DNA of 64,000 bases. It comes from Deltaproteobacteria bacterium UBA6106. Lineage in GTDB: Bacteria > Desulfobacterota > Syntrophorhabdia > Syntrophorhabdales > Syntrophorhabdaceae. The notes beneath the pieces are model-generated. The model worked only from the letters and a program-made list of their open reading frames with translations. It was not told the DNA's origin and made no database searches. Numbering within the stretch: position 1 is the first letter of the stretch; each line of letters begins with the position of its first letter. Below, piece after piece: positions 33,460-41,715 of the stretch. Both the position numbers and the translations under genes were made by a program. Location of the stretch: NCBI GenBank assembly GCA_002428485.1, contig DIWM01000049.1, positions 9,677 to 73,676 on the forward strand, given 5' to 3'.

Positions 33460-34140
33460 ATGGTATCCACTATACGCGAAGATATTGAGGCAACCTTCGA
33501 GCATGACCCGGCCGCCAGAAGCATCATGGAGATCATCTTTTGCTATCCCGGGTTCCATGCCGTGCTTTTCTACCGGTTCAGTCATTGGTTCTGGGTCCAC
33601 AAGATGTACTTTCCGGGCAGGCTGATATCGCATATAGGAAGATTCCTGACAGGGATCGAGATCCATCCCGGCGCCGTAATCGGCAGAAGGTTTTTCATAG
33701 ACCACGGTATGGGAGTGGTAATCGGCGAGACGTCCGAGATCGGTGATAACGTTACCATATATCACGGAGTAACCCTCGGAGGCACTACGTGGAAAAAGGT
33801 AAAGAGGCATCCGACCATCGGAAGCAACGTTGTCATTGGAACAGGCGCAAAGGTCCTTGGCCCCGTGAAGGTCGGCGATAATACGAAGATCGGGGCAAAC
33901 TCCGTCGTCGTTACCGAGATCCCTTCCAACTCCATCGTTGTAGGTATCCCCGGTAAGGTCGTCTTTCGCGTTGAAGGAGAAAAAAGGATACAGATGGATA
34001 CCGGTTTTATGCCAGACCCTCAGTCACGTGCCATTGCCTCCCTCCTCGAGAGGGTAAGGATGCTTGAAGAAAAGATCGCGAGGAACGAGGAGCAAGGTGC
34101 GAGGAACAAGGAACGAGGGACGAGGGACGAGGGAAATTGA
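33460..34140 (+). CDS. cysE: Serine O-acetyltransferase CysE with repeat-encoded tail
   Basis: 226 residues; acetylates serine for cysteine synthesis. N-terminal helices VSTIREDIEATFEHDPAARSIMEIIFCYPGF, then hexapeptide repeats with IHPGAVIGRRFFIDHGMGVVIGETSEIGD and GVTLGGTTWKK. The fold ends near IVVGIPGKVV. The last ~20 residues (RNEEQGARNKERGTRDEGN) are encoded by cgaggaac/cgaggg-type tandem words and look like an intergenic repeat read as protein. There is no ribosome site before the ATG; a TTGACA at 33425 would put transcription near the start codon. First gene of a sulfur cluster. Confidence 0.93.
   Translation: MVSTIREDIEATFEHDPAARSIMEIIFCYPGFHAVLFYRFSHWFWVHKMYFPGRLISHIGRFLTGIEIHPGAVIGRRFFIDHGMGVVIGETSEIGDNVTIYHGVTLGGTTWKKVKRHPTIGSNVVIGTGAKVLGPVKVGDNTKIGANSVVVTEIPSNSIVVGIPGKVVFRVEGEKRIQMDTGFMPDPQSRAIASLLERVRMLEEKIARNEEQGARNKERGTRDEGN
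34078..34139. repeat. CGAGGAAC/CGAGGGA tandem-word repeat inside cysE
   Basis: About seven imperfect copies of a 7-9 base word (cgaggaac, caaggtg, cgagggacga) form the last codons of cysE. Low-complexity and unlike the rest of the gene. Confidence 0.75.
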
Positions 34141-34144
34141 AGGT

Positions 34145-34867
34145 ATGTACGAAGAACGATTTTACAGAAGCATTTCAAAACCTGACAACCTTGACTGCTA
34201 TGAAGTACAATGCAAAGAAACAGACCTTTTTTGCTGTACACGGGGAAACTTCCATGGTTTCATTATGGGGAAGGTGCTTTTTTACCGGAATCAGATTGAA
34301 GAATATATCAAATCAAGGCCCGAATTCAGGGACAGCCTTGTGCCTGTCGCAGACGATCTTTTCGCGCCCCGTATAGCGAGGGAGATGATGGAGGCTTCGC
34401 GGACAATTGGAATTGGCCCTATGGCAACCGTTGCAGGGGCGATCGCGGAGTTCATCGGGAGAGACATTGCGCCGCTCTCCGAAGAGTATATTATTGAAAA
34501 CGGCGGGGATATTTTTCTCAGGACCGATGCCGAAAGGATCATTGAGGTTTACGCCAAAGATTCCCCTTTCAGCGAGAAGATCGGCATCTCGGTAAAGCCC
34601 GATGACAAGCCGTACGGGATCTGCACATCTTCCGGGACGGTCGGTCATTCTTTAAGTTTCGGAAAGGCTGATGCGGTCTGTGTCATAGGAAAGTCCTCGC
34701 TTTTTACCGATGGACTTGCAACTTATATCGGTAATATTGTAAAAAAGAAGGACGACATACCGATGGCAATCGAAAAAGGGAAGGCATTTCCCGGCGTCAA
34801 AGGCATCCTGATCATTTTTGGCGAATCCCTTGGCATTTGGGGTGATCTGGAGATAGTGGAAATATGA
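34145..34867 (+). CDS. UPF0280 (COG2122) family protein, sulfide-to-homocysteine candidate
   Basis: 240 residues from ATG 34145; in-frame sequence upstream is only the low-complexity repeat (SRGTRSKVRGTRNEG) overlapping cysE and is not counted. The family is ApbE-like: GPMATVAGAIAEFIGRD and GICTSSGTVGHSLSFGKADAVCV are its conserved blocks. From published work on methanogens, COG2122 acts with a NIL-ferredoxin and COG1900 in homocysteine formation from sulfide. The NIL-ferredoxin is the next gene here; COG1900 is not in the window. Role by analogy. Confidence 0.85.
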   Translation: MYEERFYRSISKPDNLDCYEVQCKETDLFCCTRGNFHGFIMGKVLFYRNQIEEYIKSRPEFRDSLVPVADDLFAPRIAREMMEASRTIGIGPMATVAGAIAEFIGRDIAPLSEEYIIENGGDIFLRTDAERIIEVYAKDSPFSEKIGISVKPDDKPYGICTSSGTVGHSLSFGKADAVCVIGKSSLFTDGLATYIGNIVKKKDDIPMAIEKGKAFPGVKGILIIFGESLGIWGDLEIVEI

Positions 34868-34920
34868 CAGGCCGAAGGTCTGACCCTTACGGCCTGTGGA
34901 TGCAGCAAGCGAGGTATTGA

Positions 34921-35331
34921 ATGAAAAAAAGGATGATCTTACGGTTCAAGCGGAATACGATCGACAAGCCGGTAGTGTACGGACTCGTGAAGAATTACAA
35001 TCTCGTCGTAAATATCCTGAGGGCGAACATCTCCCCAAAGGCCGAGTCTATGATGGTTGTCGAAATTGAAGGCAAGGAAAGCGACTTCGAAAGGGGCATG
35101 GGTTACCTCAGAGACCTGAATATCGGTACGGAGCCAATTGAGCAGGATATTAACCGGGATGAGCAGAAATGTGTCCACTGCGGCGTCTGTACAAGCGTTT
35201 GTGCCCCCGAAGCATTATATATTCCGGACAGAAACACGATGAAGGTAGAATTTGACTACGAGCGGTGTGTTGCCTGCGAACTCTGCGTAAAGGTCTGTCC
35301 TGTAAAGGCGATGAGCGTCTTTTTCGACTAA
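34921..35331 (+). CDS. NIL-domain ferredoxin (2 x 4Fe-4S)
   Basis: 136 residues. Residues 1-75 form a NIL domain (a small ligand-binding fold also found in methionine ABC transporters). The C-terminus has two 4Fe-4S motifs, CVHCGVCTSVCAP and CVACELCVKVCP. This domain pair is the ferredoxin partner of COG2122/COG1900 in anaerobic sulfide assimilation. It lies 53 bases after the UPF0280 gene and 9 bases before the NifS-like gene, so the three are probably one operon. Confidence 0.9.
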   Translation: MKKRMILRFKRNTIDKPVVYGLVKNYNLVVNILRANISPKAESMMVVEIEGKESDFERGMGYLRDLNIGTEPIEQDINRDEQKCVHCGVCTSVCAPEALYIPDRNTMKVEFDYERCVACELCVKVCPVKAMSVFFD

Positions 35332-35340
35332 GGGCAGGAA

Positions 35341-36501
35341 ATGCGAAGGGTATATCTCGATAATAACGCGACGACCTCCATCCACCCTGAGGTGGCAGCG
35401 GCAATAGTGCCTTTTCTTGCAGGGCTGTACGGGAACCCGTCGAGCCTCCACTGGGCCGGCAGGGACGTCAGGATATATTATGACCAGGCACGGTTGCAGA
35501 TAGCGGACATGATACATGCGCATCCCGGAGAGGTCGTTGTGACAAGTTGCGGAACAGAAAGCGATAACCACGCAATCAAGGGCGTCGCCTACGGGAACAG
35601 CGAAAAGGGCGGTCACATTATAACGACCACCGTTGAGCACCCGGGGGTGCTTAACGTCTGTAAATACCTTGAAAACAAAGGGTTTGCGGTTACATACCTC
35701 CCTGTCGACGGGCAGGGACAGATCGAACCTGATGACGTAAAAAAGGCTATACGGAAGGATACGATACTTATATCGGTGATGTACGCGAATAATGAAACAG
35801 GCACCGTATTCCCCATAAAAGAGATCGGAGCGATAGCCCGTGAACGAGGCGTTCCGTTCCACTCTGATATGGTGCAGGCAATGGGGAAGATCGATATCGA
35901 TATTCACTCGTTGGGTGTAGACCTTGCGAGCTTTTCAGGCCATAAGGTTTACGCGCCTAAAGGCGTGGGGGCGCTTTACATTAGAGAAGGGCTTGCGATC
36001 GATAACCTTATTCATGGAGGACACCAGGAAGACGGCAGGAGGGCCGGCACGGAAAATGTGATCGGTATCGTTGCCTTCGGTGCGGCATGTGAGATCGTCA
36101 GAAAAGAGATGCAAAGCGAGTACAATAAGATCGAATCACTGAGGAAAAGGCTGCTCGAAGGCATTCTTGAAAGGGTTGACCATGTGAGGCTCAACGGGCA
36201 TCCGACAACAAGACTCCCCAACACGCTGAACATGAGCTTTGAATATGTTGAGGCAGAATCGTTGCTGATGGCCCTTGACATGAACGGCATCGCCGTCTCC
36301 TCGGGATCTGCATGCTCCGCGGGCTCTACGGAGCCTTCCCATGTGCTTCTTGCCATGAGCATTCCTCCTGAAATATGTCAGAGCGCTGTCCGCTTCAGCC
36401 TTGGAAGAGAGAACACGGAAGAAGACATAGACTATGTTCTGTCTGTCATCCCCGAGGCAGTGAGCCGTTTGCGGGCAATGTCTCCGCTGTATAAAAGGTA
36501 G
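35341..36501 (+). CDS. NifS/IscS-type cysteine desulfurase
   Basis: 386 residues, full length. PLP enzyme that takes sulfur from cysteine. DNNATTSIHPEV start, cofactor Lys in SFSGHKVYAPKGVGAL, and catalytic Cys in SSGSACSAGSTEPSHVLLAM, within the longer NifS/IscS-type loop (group I). Downstream of the NIL-ferredoxin and upstream of MtaB, which needs sulfur for tRNA methylthiolation. No iscU or nifU follows, so its use may be tRNA thiolation or general sulfur supply. Confidence 0.93.
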   Translation: MRRVYLDNNATTSIHPEVAAAIVPFLAGLYGNPSSLHWAGRDVRIYYDQARLQIADMIHAHPGEVVVTSCGTESDNHAIKGVAYGNSEKGGHIITTTVEHPGVLNVCKYLENKGFAVTYLPVDGQGQIEPDDVKKAIRKDTILISVMYANNETGTVFPIKEIGAIARERGVPFHSDMVQAMGKIDIDIHSLGVDLASFSGHKVYAPKGVGALYIREGLAIDNLIHGGHQEDGRRAGTENVIGIVAFGAACEIVRKEMQSEYNKIESLRKRLLEGILERVDHVRLNGHPTTRLPNTLNMSFEYVEAESLLMALDMNGIAVSSGSACSAGSTEPSHVLLAMSIPPEICQSAVRFSLGRENTEEDIDYVLSVIPEAVSRLRAMSPLYKR

Positions 36502-36504
36502 AAT

Positions 36505-36597
36505 ACAGCTCATAGTTGATAGCAAATGAAGAACCATAAAAGTGAAAGGTAAAATGGAAAATGTTTAGAATCTTTCACCTTTCACCTTTCACTATCA
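36505..36597. repeat. Hairpin of GCTCATAG and GTGAAAGG words
   Basis: agctcatagttgatagc, then agtgaaaggtaaaatgg pairing with ctttcacctttcacctttcact across a short loop. It fills the gap between the nifS-like gene and mtaB. Confidence 0.7.
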
Positions 36598-36607
36598 GTA
36601 TAGATAT

Positions 36608-37894
36608 ATGAAATTCTTTCTCCATACAACAGGCTGTAAGGCAAACCAGTGGGATTCCCACATCATTGCAAATAAGCTTAAAGATACAGGCCTTGCGCCC
36701 GGCCATATAGGGGATGCCGATTTTATTGTCATCAATGCCTGCACGCTCACAGATGGAGCAGAAAGGGATGTGAGGAGATTTATCAATACGGGCAGGAGAA
36801 AGAACGGGAAGGCAAAGATAATACTTGCCGGATGCCACGCCCAGGTGTACCCAGACCGGAACTACGGGGCAGACCTTGTTCTTGGGCAGGAAGATAAGTT
36901 CCTTATTGATGAATATTTGCAGAAGAAAGGTTGTTTTGTAACCGATCTAAGTTTGTTGGGTGACAGCCCGTTGATCGGGGATGACCCCTTTGGAGACCTT
37001 CCGGTTGGGAAAACGCGGTTTTTTTTCAAGATACAGGACGGCTGCGACAGGTTCTGCAGCTACTGTATTGTACCCTATGCAAGGGGAAAGCCCAGAAGCC
37101 GTCCCGCCGATGATGTTTTTCGCGTGATGGAGTTTTTAAAGAAGAAGGCGGTAAAAGAGGTGGTATTGACGGGCATCGAGATATCAGCGTATCGTGATCC
37201 CGGAACAGGCGCCGGCCTGAAAGAATTGCTGAGGCGCCTCGAAAAGAGCGAAACACCGGAGCGGATAAGGATAAGCTCGGTGGACCCGCTCTATATCGAC
37301 GATGAATTAATGGATATTATCGCGGGGTCGGATAAGCTCACAAAAAGCCTCCATATATCCATGCAGAGCGCCTCTGACAGAGTACTTGAAGGTATGGGCA
37401 GGCGATATACCCAGGCATACATAAGGAAGGTGCTGGAAAGATTGCAGGAGAGATTGGAGGATGTCGGGATGGGTCTCGATGTTATAGTTGGTTTTCCCGG
37501 TGAGGACGAGGCGCAGTTTCTGGAAACATACCGGTTCCTCGAGTCTGCAAGGATCTATTATCTCCATGTTTTTCCTTTTTCTGCGCGAAGCGGAAGCCTT
37601 GCCGCTACGTTCCCGGATCAGGTTCCCGGTGCGCTGAAAAAAGAGCGGGTTAAACTTCTTAAGCAGCTTGATGCGGCCAAACGAAGAAACTTTTATGAGA
37701 GATTTCAGGGAAAAACAATGGAGATTGTCCCCGAGGGCAAGCTCTACAGGGGACAATATATGAGGGGGTATACGGGGAATTATCTCCCCGTGCATATCCC
37801 TTTTACGAAAAACCTTGAAAATCATTGCGTCCCCGTTACAATTAAGGGGATAGAGGACGGAATACTCATCGGCGAGACAAAAGGAACTTTATGA
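36608..37894 (+). CDS. mtaB: tRNA (t6A37) methylthiotransferase MtaB-like
   Basis: 428 residues. Methylthiotransferase of the MiaB/MtaB/RimO group: an N-terminal UPF0004 domain with three cluster cysteines (TTGCKAN, INACTLT, AGCHAQ), radical-SAM CDRFCSYC, and a C-terminal TRAM-like region. The short form with KANQWDS fits MtaB, which makes ms2t6A, better than MiaB. It carries two 4Fe-4S clusters. It follows a cysteine desulfurase, consistent with sulfur demand, and its last 4 bases overlap the YggT gene. Confidence 0.88.
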   Translation: MKFFLHTTGCKANQWDSHIIANKLKDTGLAPGHIGDADFIVINACTLTDGAERDVRRFINTGRRKNGKAKIILAGCHAQVYPDRNYGADLVLGQEDKFLIDEYLQKKGCFVTDLSLLGDSPLIGDDPFGDLPVGKTRFFFKIQDGCDRFCSYCIVPYARGKPRSRPADDVFRVMEFLKKKAVKEVVLTGIEISAYRDPGTGAGLKELLRRLEKSETPERIRISSVDPLYIDDELMDIIAGSDKLTKSLHISMQSASDRVLEGMGRRYTQAYIRKVLERLQERLEDVGMGLDVIVGFPGEDEAQFLETYRFLESARIYYLHVFPFSARSGSLAATFPDQVPGALKKERVKLLKQLDAAKRRNFYERFQGKTMEIVPEGKLYRGQYMRGYTGNYLPVHIPFTKNLENHCVPVTIKGIEDGILIGETKGTL

Positions 37895-38169
37895 CCAGCA
37901 TTGCCCATATGCTTGATATGCTCCTCGAGGTATATTTATGGATCATCATCGCCAGGGCGGTACTGTCCTGGTTCCGGCCAAGCCCCTATAACCCTGTTGT
38001 AAGGGCGATCTGCCGGTTGGTTGACCCGGTAACGTACAGAATCTCACGGATAGTCCCTGCAAGGATCGGCATGTTCGATGTGGCGCCCCTGATCCTGATC
38101 ATTGTCATTGTTCTTATTCAGAGGTTCCTCATCAAAGCCCTCTTCGATATAGGGGCAGGGATAGGGTAA
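37891..38169 (+). CDS. YggT-family membrane protein
   Basis: 92 residues with two membrane segments (about 5-25 and 62-83). The family pattern W.i.aR..LSWf.P....NP.v..i..lvdPv...ir..iP..g is visible: IIARAVLSWFRPSPYNPVVRAICRLVDPVTYRISRIVPARIGMFDVAPLI. ATGA overlap with mtaB. Often found beside DUF167, as here. Linked to osmotic response or cell division in other bacteria; the exact role is unknown. Confidence 0.88.
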   Translation: MTSIAHMLDMLLEVYLWIIIARAVLSWFRPSPYNPVVRAICRLVDPVTYRISRIVPARIGMFDVAPLILIIVIVLIQRFLIKALFDIGAGIG

Positions 38170-38193
38170 GGATAGTGCAGGCGTTGGTATCAA

Positions 38194-38445
38194 ATGAACA
38201 TTGAGGTCAGGGTCATTCCGAATGCCAGAAAGCGGGCGATAACCAGGGCCGGCTCGCAGCTCAAGGTAAAGCTGGTCTCTCAACCCCGTGACGGCAAGGC
38301 GAACGAAGAACTGATAGAATATCTTTCCGGAGTCTTCGGTGTAAAAAAATCGGCTGTGCGTATCCTGCGGGGTGAGAAAGAAAGGAACAAGGTTGTGTCC
38401 ATAGATATCGACGAAGCAGCACTGGACAAAGTGGCAGGCTCATAG
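38194..38445 (+). CDS. DUF167 (YggU) family protein
   Basis: 83 residues. IEVRVIPNARKRAI...LKVKLVSQPRDGKANEELIEYLSGVFGVKKSAVRILRGEKERNKVVSI contains the family signature (P..GkAN..l...la......s.v.i..G...r.K). Function unknown. The last two residues and the stop (GGCTCATAG) match the GCTCATAG repeat word. Confidence 0.9.
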   Translation: MNIEVRVIPNARKRAITRAGSQLKVKLVSQPRDGKANEELIEYLSGVFGVKKSAVRILRGEKERNKVVSIDIDEAALDKVAGS

Positions 38446-38642
38446 CCCAGAACACCCGTAAGGCGTAAGTCGTGAGGGGAAAGATAACACCCGTTCAATG
38501 TTCAAAGTTCAAAGTTAACACACGACAGAGAGACTGAATGGGCCAGACGGAACAGTGGAAGGCATGAATTTAAAAAACGTTGAACACAGAACCTTGAACG
38601 TTGAACAGCTTTTCGCCTGACGCCTCACGCCTTACGAGATTT
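38445..38642. repeat. Long two-part hairpin (GTAAGGCGT and GTTCAAAG words)
   Basis: Left: acacccgtaaggcgtaagtcgtgagg then gttcaatgttcaaagttcaaag. Right: gttgaacacagaaccttgaacgttgaac then cgcctgacgcctcacgccttacgag. Both word types pair in nested order around a ~50-base loop. Confidence 0.75.
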
Positions 38643-38735
38643 TGACGTTTCACGGTATCAGTTGGAGGGGCGATCCCGTCAAGCCGGGGCAAGGTATGAG
38701 GCCCAAAAGGCAAGAGTTACAACAGGTTAATTTGC

Positions 38736-38764
38736 TTGACAATGAAACATCAAGCCATTATATT
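38736..38764 (+). promoter_or_regulatory. Promoter of the yceD-rpmF-plsX operon
   Basis: TTGACA (38736-38741), 17-base spacer, TATATT (38759-38764). It sits between the long hairpin and the TTG start at 38789, so transcripts should begin near 38771. This rules out longer N-terminal versions of the YceD-like protein. Confidence 0.75.
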
Positions 38765-38788
38765 ATCACACCCAAAAAGAGGGCAGTT

Positions 38789-39304
38789 TTGGTCATAAGA
38801 CTTTCGGAAATAGACGATACGTTCATAGCGAGAGGTTCCATGGAAGCGTCACGGTTTGCTGAGGTAGAAGACAGGAGCATGCGGGTCGTTACGCCCGTCG
38901 ACTATGAACTGACGGTGAGGAAGTTCGATAACCTTGTGACCGTTCAGGGCCCCCTGGAATGTACCATGTCAATAACATGTTCCAGGTGTCTCGATGATTT
39001 TACCCTCGACCTCAGGGCTTTTCTGGATATTAAGCTGACTCCCCGGATAAAGACCCCGCGTGTATCCGAGGCCGAACTGAAGAGCGATGACCTGGATGTT
39101 TGTTATTACGAAGGAGATGAGATCGACCTCGACCCCTTCATCTACGAAGAAGTGCTGCTCAACGTGCCGATCAGGCCTGTCTGCACAGAAGACTGCAAAG
39201 GCTTATGCCCGGTATGCGGGAAGAACAAAAACGTTGAAGAATGCCAGTGTGCTGCTGCTGCCCAGACACTGCTGAGCGAAAAACTGAAATCTTTTTTAAA
39301 CTAA
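38789..39304 (+). CDS. YceD/DUF177 family protein
   Basis: 171 residues from TTG 38789 (AGAGGG upstream; reads MVIRLSEIDDTFIARG). The open frame extends back to 38642, but the promoter at 38736-38764 lies inside that extension. DUF177 features: CxRC-like SITCSRCLDDFTLDL and a C-terminal zinc-type C..C....CPVCGKNKNVEECQC. YceD sits upstream of rpmF in most bacteria and has been linked to 23S rRNA processing or ribosome biogenesis. Confidence 0.85.
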   Translation: MVIRLSEIDDTFIARGSMEASRFAEVEDRSMRVVTPVDYELTVRKFDNLVTVQGPLECTMSITCSRCLDDFTLDLRAFLDIKLTPRIKTPRVSEAELKSDDLDVCYYEGDEIDLDPFIYEEVLLNVPIRPVCTEDCKGLCPVCGKNKNVEECQCAAAAQTLLSEKLKSFLN

Positions 39305-39317
39305 CGAGGAGATATAT

Positions 39318-39500
39318 ATGGCCGTTCCAAAAAGAAAGACATCAAAGACAAAAAGGGATAAAAGGAGAACACATTACAAGGCACAACCTGTCAACGTGGT
39401 CTTGTGCCCGAATTGCAAAGAACCAAAATTGCCTCACATTGTTTGCCCCAAATGTGGCACATACAAGGGCAAAAAGTTTTTAGACGTTGAGGAACTCTGA
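39318..39500 (+). CDS. rpmF: Ribosomal protein L32
   Basis: 60 residues, exact family size. MAVPKRKTSKTKRDKRRTHYK start and four zinc-binding cysteines (CPNC ... CPKCG). AACGAGGAG site upstream. Flanked by yceD and plsX as usual. Confidence 0.97.
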   Translation: MAVPKRKTSKTKRDKRRTHYKAQPVNVVLCPNCKEPKLPHIVCPKCGTYKGKKFLDVEEL

Positions 39501-39504
39501 CAGA

Positions 39505-40506
39505 ATGATCAGGATTGCGGTGGATGGAATGGGGGGTGACTATGCGCCCGCTGTAGTTGTCAGCGGCGCCGAGTCTGTGGCCAGGGACAAGATCGCGGAG
39601 ATCGTTCTCGTCGGGAACGAGGATGCGATAAGACCGCTGTTGAAGGATTCGAACGGCATCGAGGTGGTCCACACGCCGGTTTTTGTGGAGATGAAGGAAT
39701 CACCGTCATCGGCCCTGCGGAAAAAAAGAGAATCTTCGATCAATAAGGCGCTTGAGCTTTTGAAATCAGGAAAGGTCCAGGCGGTCGTCACCGCCGGCAA
39801 TTCCGGCGCCGCTATGGCCTTTGCGATCTTTACACTCGGCAGGATCGGGTATGTGGACAGGCCGGCCATTGCCACATTGCATCCGAACACGAGAAACAGC
39901 ATATCGATCCTTCTGGATGCCGGTGGAAACGTTGACTGCAAGCCTATCCATCTCGCTCAATTTGCCGTGATGGGAGACGCCTTCGCCCGCTGCGTTCTCG
40001 GCGTTGAGAAACCGAAGGTCGGCCTGTTAAGCAATGGCGAGGAAGAGACCAAGGGAAATGAGTTGACGCGGGAGGCTCACGCACTGATCAAGGGCCTTGA
40101 CCTCAACTATATCGGATATGTTGAGGGCGCCGACATGCACAACGGCAGGGCAGACGTTGTGGTAAGCGATGGATTTGTAGGCAATGTTGCCCTGAAGATC
40201 ACTGAAGGGGTGGCAGAATCATTGATGGTGTTTTTTAAAGAGGCTATCAAGAAGAATCTGAAGGCAAGGATGGGGTACCTTCTGATGAAAGAGGTCTTTG
40301 ACGAGCTTAAGGGCAAGATGGACCCTTCCGAGTACGGCGGTGCCCCGCTTCTGGGTGTAGACGGGGTGTGTATCATATGCCACGGCAAGTCGGATGAAAA
40401 GGCTATACGGAATGCCGTTCTTCTCGCAAAGAGATTTGTGGAGAACGGGCTGAACGAATCGATCAAGGAAACGCTCTGGCAAGTTACCGACCAATACAGA
40501 GGATAA
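39505..40506 (+). CDS. plsX: Phosphate acyltransferase PlsX
   Basis: 333 residues from ATG 39505. Makes acyl-phosphate from acyl-ACP for phospholipid synthesis. IRIAVDGMGGDYAPAVVV start, ESSINKALELLKSGKVQAVVTAGNSGA, LSNGEEETKGNEL and YIGYVEGADM are the usual blocks. It follows rpmF by 4 bases. It would normally precede fabH, which is absent here. Confidence 0.95.
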   Translation: MIRIAVDGMGGDYAPAVVVSGAESVARDKIAEIVLVGNEDAIRPLLKDSNGIEVVHTPVFVEMKESPSSALRKKRESSINKALELLKSGKVQAVVTAGNSGAAMAFAIFTLGRIGYVDRPAIATLHPNTRNSISILLDAGGNVDCKPIHLAQFAVMGDAFARCVLGVEKPKVGLLSNGEEETKGNELTREAHALIKGLDLNYIGYVEGADMHNGRADVVVSDGFVGNVALKITEGVAESLMVFFKEAIKKNLKARMGYLLMKEVFDELKGKMDPSEYGGAPLLGVDGVCIICHGKSDEKAIRNAVLLAKRFVENGLNESIKETLWQVTDQYRG

Positions 40507-40520
40507 AGGAGAAGGAGGAT

Positions 40521-41684
40521 ATGGATTATTTTCTGACAGAAGAGCAAAAGAATATCCAGGCGCTGGCCAGGAGGATCGCGGAGGAGAAAGTGGTCCCCAT
40601 AAGGGCCGAGCTTGACGAAACAGGGGCGTTCCCCTGGGCTGTCATGAAGACATGCGCCGAAACGGGGCTCTTTGGCGTCAGCATCCCGGAAGAATACGGC
40701 GGAATGGGCGGCGGCAGCTTCGAGAACTGCATCGTCGTGGAAGAATTGAGCACAGCCTGTCTCGGCATATCTGTCAGCTATGCTGCAAGCCTCCTGGGCG
40801 CCTACCCTATCTTGCTTGGCGGTTCAGAGGCGCAGAAAAAGAGATACCTGCAGGAAATAGCAAGCGGTAAAAGGCTCGGCGCTTTTGCATTGACAGAGGC
40901 AAATGCCGGCAGCGACGCCCAGGGTATAAGGACCGAGGCAACAAAGTCCGGCAGCGATTACATACTGAACGGTACCAAGCAATGGATAACGAACGGCGGT
41001 GAGGCAGAGATCTATACGGTCATAGCCATGACGGACAGGAAAAAAGGCGGGAGGGGAGCAACGGCCTTTATCGTGGAGAAGGGCATGGACGGTTTTTCTT
41101 TTGGGAAAAAAGAAAACAAACTCGGGATACGGGCTTCTGCGACAAGGGAACTGGTATTTCAGGATTGCAAAGTTCCTTCTGAAAATGTTATAGGTAGAGA
41201 AGGGATGGGGTTCATCCTTGCCATGAGAACCTTTGACAGGACAAGGCCTGGCATAGGCGCTCAGGCAGTGGGGGTCGCCCAGGGCGCCCTCGATGCAGCT
41301 GTACACTATGCCAGGGAAAGGGAGCAGTTCGAGAAAAAGATCATCTCTTTCCAGGCAATACAGCATATGCTTGCGGATATGGCGACACAGGTTGAAGCTG
41401 CCCGGGCGCTTGTCTATGCCGTGGCGAGATATATCGACAGCAACCCGAGGGATTTCTCGAAGGTTTCTGCCATGAGTAAGGTGTTCCCGAGCGACATAGC
41501 GATGAAAGTGGCCGTCGATGCCTTGCAGGTTTTTGGCGGATATGGGTATATGAAGGAATACCCCATAGAAAAGATGATGAGAGATGCAAAGATACTGCAG
41601 ATCTATGAAGGTACAAACCAGATCCAGAGGAATGTCATTGCCCTTGAGCTTATCAAGGAAGCTGCCTCGAAGAGAAGGTCGTAA
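40521..41684 (+). CDS. Acyl-CoA dehydrogenase at the usual fabH position
   Basis: 387 residues, complete: N-terminal helices MDYFLTEEQKNIQALARRIAEEKV, FAD loop ALTEANAGSDAQGIRT, FGGYGYMKEYPIEKMMRDAK, and the catalytic base Glu in IYEGTNQIQR. An FAD enzyme that oxidises acyl-CoA to enoyl-CoA, or the reverse with a suitable donor. GGAGAAGGAGG site. It sits between plsX and fabD, where fabH is usual. No ETF genes nearby. Chain length is not readable, but the short-chain (butyryl/glutaryl) form resembles it most. Confidence 0.92.
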   Translation: MDYFLTEEQKNIQALARRIAEEKVVPIRAELDETGAFPWAVMKTCAETGLFGVSIPEEYGGMGGGSFENCIVVEELSTACLGISVSYAASLLGAYPILLGGSEAQKKRYLQEIASGKRLGAFALTEANAGSDAQGIRTEATKSGSDYILNGTKQWITNGGEAEIYTVIAMTDRKKGGRGATAFIVEKGMDGFSFGKKENKLGIRASATRELVFQDCKVPSENVIGREGMGFILAMRTFDRTRPGIGAQAVGVAQGALDAAVHYAREREQFEKKIISFQAIQHMLADMATQVEAARALVYAVARYIDSNPRDFSKVSAMSKVFPSDIAMKVAVDALQVFGGYGYMKEYPIEKMMRDAKILQIYEGTNQIQRNVIALELIKEAASKRRS

Positions 41685-41715
41685 TATAAGCAATGCGTTG
41701 CAGGCAGGAACATAG

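Noticed and set aside
34064..34144. N-terminal extension of the UPF0280 protein (SRGTRSKVRGTRNEGRGTRE)
   Set aside because: It is the cysE-end repeat read in another frame; ATG 34145 matches the family start.
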